From contig NC_084831.1 of NCBI RefSeq assembly GCF_033115175.1, positions 8,280,540 through 8,344,539 on the forward strand: 64,000 bases of DNA, in the 5' to 3' direction. The translations under genes and the position numbers were made by a program. Shown here one piece after another: positions 62,772-64,000 of this stretch (its first letter is position 1; each line of letters begins with the position of its first letter). The stretch comes from Lepus europaeus (taxonomy: Eukaryota > Chordata > Mammalia > Lagomorpha > Leporidae). The notes beneath the pieces were generated by a model. That model worked only from the letters and a program-made list of their open reading frames with translations, ran no database searches and was not told where the DNA came from.

Positions 62772-63311
62772 GTGAGTGTCCCGCGCCCCTCCTCCCTCCG
62801 CCCCAGGGCTCCTCCCTGCTGTAGGTGGGTCTGTTCAGGGTCGGTGGCGGTGGTGGCAATGTGAGGCCAAGGGTGAGTCATAGGGACCTGTAGGTGTGAA
62901 ATGCCAAGAGAGAGAGAGAGAGAGGAGGGGACTTGGTGGTGTTAGAGGTCAAGGACTCAGAGTGTCACGTGGTCAGGCACTCACAGCTCACACTTGGGCA
63001 TGCGTGAAACCGCTCGTGGCTCCTGCCGGCTCCGCCCAGCTCGCGCCGCTATGCTGTGTTGTTTGCGGAGCACGTCCTCACGGACCACAGTCTGCACGCC
63101 AGGCTCTGGGGTACCCTGGTGCTCCACAGGGGGCCCGGGGAAGTCGCTCTGGGGTTTGGGGTGTAGGTCCCGCCCCCACTTCCATCGAAGCAGCTCAGCT
63201 TTGCTCTGGTTTGTAAAGCTGGGACTAGGAAGGAATTGGGTGGGAAACAGGTCAGCGACGCTGTATCCGAGCGTTTTGTGCCTGCTCCGCCAGGAAGGCA
63301 CTCGGCAGAGG

Positions 63312-63576
63312 CAGAGAGAGGGAGAGAGGGAGGGGGGGGGGTCTTGCATCCTCTGATCCACTCTAGATGACTGATTCGACGCCAGGAACTGGGAGCTTCT
63401 TCCGGGTCTCCCACGTGGGTGCAGGGGCCCCAGGACTTGGGCCATCTTCCACTGCTTTCCCAGGCCACAGTAGAGAGCTGGATCGGAAGTGGAGCAGCCA
63501 GGACTCGAAATGGTGCCCGTATGGGATGCTGGCACTGTAGGTGGCGGCTTTACCCACTATGCCACAGCACCGGCCC
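63312..63576 (-). mobile_element. CSINE, tail-truncated
   Basis: GGCAGAGAGAGGGAGAGAGG, a G10 run, GTCTCCCACGTGGGTGCAGG, GCCACAGCACCGGCCCC. Confidence 0.93.
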
Positions 63577-63867
63577 CGACATCACTTCATTACATGACCT
63601 CTAGGGCTGAGGCCAGAGGAAGGGAGCAAATGACCATAGTGCCTGTATCAGCAGGAGCCCTGGGTACATGGCTGTCAGCTCCTTGGCCAGGGCCGTGTCC
63701 CGTGCGTGCACTCTTTGCCGCAAGAGAAGCGGGAAAGGGGCCTCGCGCCCCGGCCTCTATGGAGGAGGGGGTGTCCCCTTACACCCCACAGGCAGGGCAT
63801 GGTTTGCTTTTCCTCTGCCCACTTTCTCTAAGAGAAAGCCTTCTCTCCCTGTCCCATGAGAGCAGGC

Positions 63868-64000
63868 GTCTCGAGCCCTGGACGTTTGGGGTTAGATGGC
63901 CGATTGTTCTGGGCGCTTGTCCTGTGCATTGCTAGCTGCCAGCCTCCGTTCACTGGGTGCCAGCAGTACCCCCACCCACGTAATGACAGCCACAGCTGCC
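63868..64000 (+). mobile_element. MER5A-type element, cut by window end
   Basis: GAGCCCTGGACGTTTGGGGT, GCTTGTCCTGTGCATTGCTA, GGGTGCCAGCAGTACCCCCA and GTAATGACAGCCACA match the first two thirds of MER5A. Confidence 0.82.

Larger units (their letters stand above)
62772..64000 (+). other. TNFRSF1B: TNFRSF1B intron 8 (incomplete)
   Basis: Runs off the window. Contains a CSINE (63312-63576) and a MER5A-type fragment (63868-64000). I do not see the LPADKARGTQG-type start of the next coding exon, so exons 9-10 lie beyond 64000. Confidence 0.85.

Overview
This is vertebrate nuclear DNA from a lagomorph, most likely rabbit or a close relative. The main evidence is about 45 copies or fragments of the tRNA-derived C-repeat SINE (CSINE) on both strands. 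These carry the family's GGCCGGCGC head, a central segment related to GTCTCCCATGCGGGTGCAGG, and a CT-rich/(AAATA)n tail. Genes are split into exons with GT-AG borders. No prokaryotic operon, phage, plasmid or CRISPR structure is present.

Two TNF-receptor-superfamily genes lie head to tail on the + strand, in the order and orientation they have in human 1p36.22. (1) The last two coding exons of TNFRSF8 (CD30) are at 324-504 and 3802-4043, including the stop codon and both C-terminal TRAF-binding motifs. The intron between them holds a ~1-kb array of 30-bp tandem repeats. (2) The first eight coding exons of TNFRSF1B (TNFR2, p75) lie between 41426 and 62771. They encode the signal peptide, four cysteine-rich domains, stalk, transmembrane helix and juxtamembrane region (299 codons). 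The window ends inside intron 8, so the TRAF2-binding cytoplasmic tail is outside it.

From the end of the TNFRSF8 3' UTR (about 5.83 kb) to the TNFRSF1B promoter (about 41.2 kb) I see no host gene. This ~35-kb interval is transposon-rich. It holds CSINEs, several of them nested with recognisable target-site duplications; MIR, L2 and L1 remnants; MER5A-type hAT and Tigger-type DNA transposons; and several LTRs. It also holds a decayed class I (gammaretrovirus-like) endogenous retrovirus on the minus strand with recognisable reverse-transcriptase motifs (about 25.9-27.4 kb), and a ~0.7-kb CRACA pentanucleotide array. The TNFRSF1B promoter is a GC-rich, TATA-less island directly abutted by a truncated CSINE. 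Intron 1 of TNFRSF1B (16.2 kb) carries further MIR/L2/CSINE copies, a C15 tract and a ~0.7-kb TG-rich array with 75-85-bp higher-order units.

The two genes encode related type I membrane receptors. Both signal through TRAF proteins: CD30 binds CD30L (TNFSF8), and TNFR2 binds TNF and lymphotoxin-alpha. I found no convincing new biological system. The most useful observations are lineage-specific features: repeat arrays, nested SINEs, a SINE at the promoter, and a lost N-glycosylation site in TNFR2. Repeat boundaries are judged by eye and are approximate unless a target-site duplication is quoted.
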